Below are positions 63,272 through 64,000 of a DNA stretch of 64,000 nt, piece after piece. Origin of the DNA: Thalassorhabdomicrobium marinisediminis (lineage in GTDB: Bacteria; Pseudomonadota; Alphaproteobacteria; Rhodobacterales; Rhodobacteraceae); NCBI RefSeq assembly GCF_003072065.1, contig NZ_QCYG01000003.1, positions 310,001 through 374,000 of the forward strand. Direction: 5' to 3'. The notes beneath the pieces were generated by a model. That model was not told the DNA's origin, made no database searches, and saw only the letters and a program-made list of their open reading frames with translations. Each line of letters starts with the position of its first letter. Within the stretch, counting starts at the first letter, position 1. A program made the translations under genes and the position numbers.

Positions 63272-63823
63272 TTATTTCGCAGGCACCTTGCGCAGAACCC
63301 TTTGATTTCCTGTGACAAACTTGATATCAGACGATTCAAAATCGCCATCATCAGATACCAGAATATACCCGCCGGACATGCACTCGCTAACGAGAGCCGC
63401 ATCCGTTAAATCCAACTCTCCGCCGACAACTAAGCCCAGGTTCCCCTCTAAGCAATCTTGTTGCAAGTTAGATTGTTGATATGTGCAATCAGTCAAAATA
63501 TCTAAGCAAATATCTCTGACCGCTGCTACTCGCGCCTTGAAGCTCTCGTCATTTTTCCGACGCGTCTTATAGCTTTGCCACTCTTTCTTTCCAAATAGAG
63601 ACTCGTATTCTATTTTGCAAACGCGATTGAAAAACTCGGAAATTACCTGTTCATTTACGACTACCGTGTTGCCAGCTTTGAGTAAACTTGAATAGAAGTC
63701 ACTATAAACTTGTTTTGCAGGCCGTGGATCATTGCCATAAATTGCAATCCAAATGTTTGTGTCGAACAAGACGAATTCGTTCTCGAAGCTGCATTCTTCA
63801 TGCGCATTGATAACCTCACTCAT
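63272..63823 (-). CDS. PIN-domain ribonuclease-type protein (toxin-like)
   Basis: The ATG at 63823 gives 183 residues. Metal-binding acidic residues fit the PIN pattern: FVLFDTNIWIAIYGND (Asp near residue 22), VNEQVISEFFNR (Glu near 60), LDLTDAALVSE (Asp near 145) and LVSDDGDFESSD (near 160). PIN proteins cut RNA and are often the toxin of a type II pair. The start overlaps by eight bases the end of the upstream gene, whose product could be the antitoxin. The DNA is distinctly AT-rich. Confidence 0.7.
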   Translation of the reverse strand: MSEVINAHEECSFENEFVLFDTNIWIAIYGNDPRPAKQVYSDFYSSLLKAGNTVVVNEQVISEFFNRVCKIEYESLFGKKEWQSYKTRRKNDESFKARVAAVRDICLDILTDCTYQQSNLQQDCLEGNLGLVVGGELDLTDAALVSECMSGGYILVSDDGDFESSDIKFVTGNQRVLRKVPAK

Positions 63824-64000
63824 CGGCGTCGCCTCTACCATCTTCAAACAGTTTTTCTATGGCAGGTGGGTCTGCAAAAAATACCTTGGCTCGTTCCACC
63901 ACCATCTTCAGGCGCGCCAAATGCCAATCTTGATAGTCAACTGGTGGTGCGAGGTGCTTTCTGATTACGCCTTCTTCTAACTCACCATAAAGCTGACCGA
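63816..64000 (-). CDS. C-terminus of an unknown gene overlapping the PIN gene (partial)
   Basis: The last 61 codons of a leftward frame enter from the right edge and end at the TGA 63816-63818. The peptide includes GQLYGELEEGVIRKHLAP, then VDYQDWHLARLKMVVERAKV and FEDGRGDADE. It shows helical, charged character but no family I recognise. The eight-base overlap with the PIN start suggests a coupled pair, as in toxin-antitoxin systems where the antitoxin is first. The N-terminal DNA-binding part, if any, is outside the window. Confidence 0.5.
   Translation of the reverse strand, partial: GQLYGELEEGVIRKHLAPPVDYQDWHLARLKMVVERAKVFFADPPAIEKLFEDGRGDADE

Noticed and set aside
1-64000. tRNA or rRNA genes
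   Set aside because: No cloverleaf-like or rRNA-like stretch was found by reading, so none is reported.

Overview
The window looks like a high-GC alphaproteobacterium, most likely a Rhodobacterales (Roseobacter-type) strain. The reasons are the codon usage, a clade I nosRZDFYLX cluster preceded by a pseudoazurin gene, FNR-type boxes, a Hint-domain exoprotein and many short decayed mobile fragments. The left part (1 to about 22.5 kb) is compact metabolic DNA. The rest is accessory DNA in which metabolic or defence islands are separated by broken genes. No rRNA, tRNA or CRISPR array was seen.

1-7.2 kb: a leftward catabolic operon (NitT/TauT-type ABC transporter, FAD oxidoreductase, class III CoA-transferase, enoyl-CoA hydratase, start of a ferredoxin) runs divergently from a LysR regulator with a palindromic operator in front of it. 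7.5-17 kb: a complete leftward nitrous oxide reduction module (pseudoazurin, nosR, Z, D, F, Y, L, X). A perfect terminator separates the pseudoazurin gene from nosR, and an FNR/DNR-like box lies in the nosR leader. 17.8-22.5 kb: a rightward branched-chain-amino-acid-type ABC transporter with a strong intra-operon hairpin after the binding-protein gene.

22.5-28.1 kb is a scrapyard: a serine recombinase tail, an AT-richer pair made of a surface lipoprotein and a Slam-like outer membrane barrel, a Cas3 HD-domain remnant, three hairpins in front of a frameshifted relaxase (possible oriT), and fragments of a GMC oxidoreductase, a LysR regulator and an IS481 transposase. 28.2-39.3 kb is an intact island best read as uptake and hydrolysis of D-amino-acid-containing peptides: LysR regulator, D-amino-acid transaminase, DmpA-type P1 peptidase, M19 dipeptidase, a five-gene dipeptide ABC transporter and a DAP-type S12 D-aminopeptidase.

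39.3-43.2 kb holds a two-gene Hint-domain / Gly-rich exoprotein operon and an ammonium transporter. A second serine recombinase tail (43.7-44.3 kb) lies beside a 1,335-residue STAND-type NTPase with an N-terminal nuclease-like domain (44.4-48.5 kb), a probable anti-phage defence protein. 48.8-51.7 kb carries a bactofilin and a decaying copper/metal locus (frameshifted HMA chaperone, DUF305 protein, frameshifted CsoR-type repressor) and a hemerythrin-like protein. An IS5-type element (52.1-53.6 kb) sits just behind a three-gene sulfur-type operon (sulfide:quinone oxidoreductase-like, DUF1641, IscU-like) with a divergent regulator. The right end has a coiled-coil membrane protein, a VIT/CCC1-type transporter behind an FNR-like box, an amino acid permease, a cytochrome c, a short tyrosine recombinase and a PIN-domain gene overlapping a partner that runs off the edge.
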